Source: Neodontobutis hainanensis | Lineage: Eukaryota; Chordata; Actinopteri; Gobiiformes; Odontobutidae | Assembly (NCBI GenBank): GCA_024349245.1 | Contig: JALDNG010000020.1 | Location: 5,541,501-5,605,500 of the forward strand | Length of the DNA stretch: 64,000 nt | Direction: 5' to 3' | Shown here: piece by piece, positions 62,965 through 64,000 of the stretch | Numbering within the stretch: the first letter of the stretch is position 1 | Layout of the letters: each line of letters begins with the position of its first letter | Notes under the pieces: generated by a model | The model's input: only the letters and a program-made list of their open reading frames with translations | The model's database searches: none | Told to the model about the DNA's origin: nothing | Position numbers and translations under genes: made by a program

Positions 62965-63899
62965 CTCTAGCACAGGGAAAGGTGTATTCAGTCTCAGCCT
63001 TGTCACCTGCGAATAAAAGGGAAACATTAAACATCAGTCATTTAACAAAGACTATCAACATTAGTCATATTTCAGCTCTTGTTGTTATCTAAGATGGATA
63101 TCAAAGTGTAAAATTAGAGGAGAAAATGTGACGTGAATAGGTGCATTAATGCTTTAAACTCTGCTCCAATAGTTATCAAAATAAAACCTGTCCCAGGAGC
63201 ACAGGAGTGTCTGACGTACCTGGCTTGTAGTAGTCATAGATTTTGACCACGGCAGGCTTCAGGTGTTGCACAGAGAGCTCCTGTATCAGCATTAAGCTGT
63301 GGTTGACGGATATGCCCTTCTGAAGCTTTTGAAAAAAAAAACACAAATAATTAAATGACAATTTGAAAGAACATTTAGGCTTCACCAGTTGTACACAGTC
63401 TCACCTCCCGGAGATAGATCAAGATGTGATCATTTATTTGTTCAACACGTTCCACCAGCAATGCTCCTTTGAGCTTGAAAGACACAAATTAAATTAATAT
63501 AATAAAAATGTTTAATAAAAACATAAGGCATCCACTTACAGGCAGGGCTTTTTTTGATGAAGACTTTATAACTGAATACTTTAAAGTAAAATAACCCACA
63601 CACACACAACGTTAAAATGTTGTATTGAATATGTAGCAGGTAAACTGGTCCTCCCCCTGTGTGAGACTGTCCTCACTGTTTTTTTTATCATATTTGTTTG
63701 CTTTGTTCTAAATGTTATTGCCTCCACTGGACAAACTGACAGCTATGTACAGGACAATAACTTTAATCCACTGCAATCCTCTTTCAAATTATTACTGTAA
63801 TAACTCACCGTGTTCAGATCCTCAGGGTCTGCAATGAATCCAGAGAGTATTTTAATGTCGATGATCACCATGTTGCTGGTGGCCGGTTCTCCGTTGTAT
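62965..63899 (-). CDS. Alpha-2-macroglobulin family protein, C-terminus (partial)
   Basis: C-terminal exons of a thioester/protease-trap family protein, secreted in known members, cut off by the right edge. Exons seen: 63809-63899, 63405-63473, 63220-63325, 62965-63006, with matching phases. They encode most of the receptor-binding (MG8) domain: SNMVIIDIKILSGFIADPED, ALLVERVEQINDHILIYL, KGISVNHSLMLIQ, LKPAVVKIYDYYKPG, then AETEYTFPC. The pattern VVK-YDYY matches A2M and its relatives. The last seen exon reads ARG and TAG if it is not spliced. If the GTTAGT donor is used, a terminal exon (from 62773) adds GF and TGA, with AATAAA near 62697. Bait region and thioester site lie outside the window, so the paralogue cannot be named. 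Confidence 0.85.
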
Positions 63900-64000
63900 C
63901 TGTAAGAGGATACATCAAATTAAATCATAAGATGTGTGGGAACCATCTTATGATACATTCTTATGATCTTATGTTACACAGAATACAAATATTCTGAATA

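Overview
This window is a piece of a ray-finned (teleost) fish genome, probably a percomorph. The evidence is short GT-AG introns, AT-rich intergenic DNA, teleost-type LINE and SINE remnants, and protein sequences that resemble fish members of vertebrate families. All gene models were assembled by hand from open frames, splice sites and remembered family sequence. No search was run.

Layout, left to right. Positions 1-4.7 kb are mostly featureless, with two weak candidate terminal exons on the + strand. Two tandem, intact tapasin-related (TAPBPR/tapbpl-type) genes lie on the minus strand at 4.7-7.3 and 8.0-11.3 kb. Each has an interferon-response-like element about 63 bp upstream of its start codon. 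The second gene is head-to-head with gemin4 (+, 11.7-16.5 kb), an SMN-complex subunit. gemin4 is tail-to-tail with tlcd3a (-, 17.4-19.5 kb), the same arrangement as on human 17p13.3. A two-domain GIMAP/AIG1-like GTPase gene follows (-, 20.5-22.9 kb).

The middle of the window is one large gene, usp2 (-, about 24.5-51.5 kb), a ubiquitin-specific protease. It has eleven shared catalytic exons at 25.4-30.0 kb and two alternative first coding exons, giving proteins of 397 and 594 residues. The long form also has probable non-coding 5' exons starting near 51.4 kb. A gene-poor interval (51.6-56.4 kb) holds one coding-looking orphan open frame. tbcel (-, 56.4-60.4 kb, 5' exon near 61.8 kb) follows, a tubulin-cofactor-E-like LRR/ubiquitin-like protein. 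The C-terminal exons of an alpha-2-macroglobulin family gene run off the right edge.

These genes are not one pathway. The left part has an immune flavour (peptide-editing chaperones with interferon-type promoters, and a GIMAP-like GTPase), next to housekeeping genes. The most informative features are a sharply bounded gene-conversion-like tract between the two tapbpl copies, their shared promoter element, the two-promoter structure of usp2 with upstream ORFs, and the orphan exon at 53 kb.
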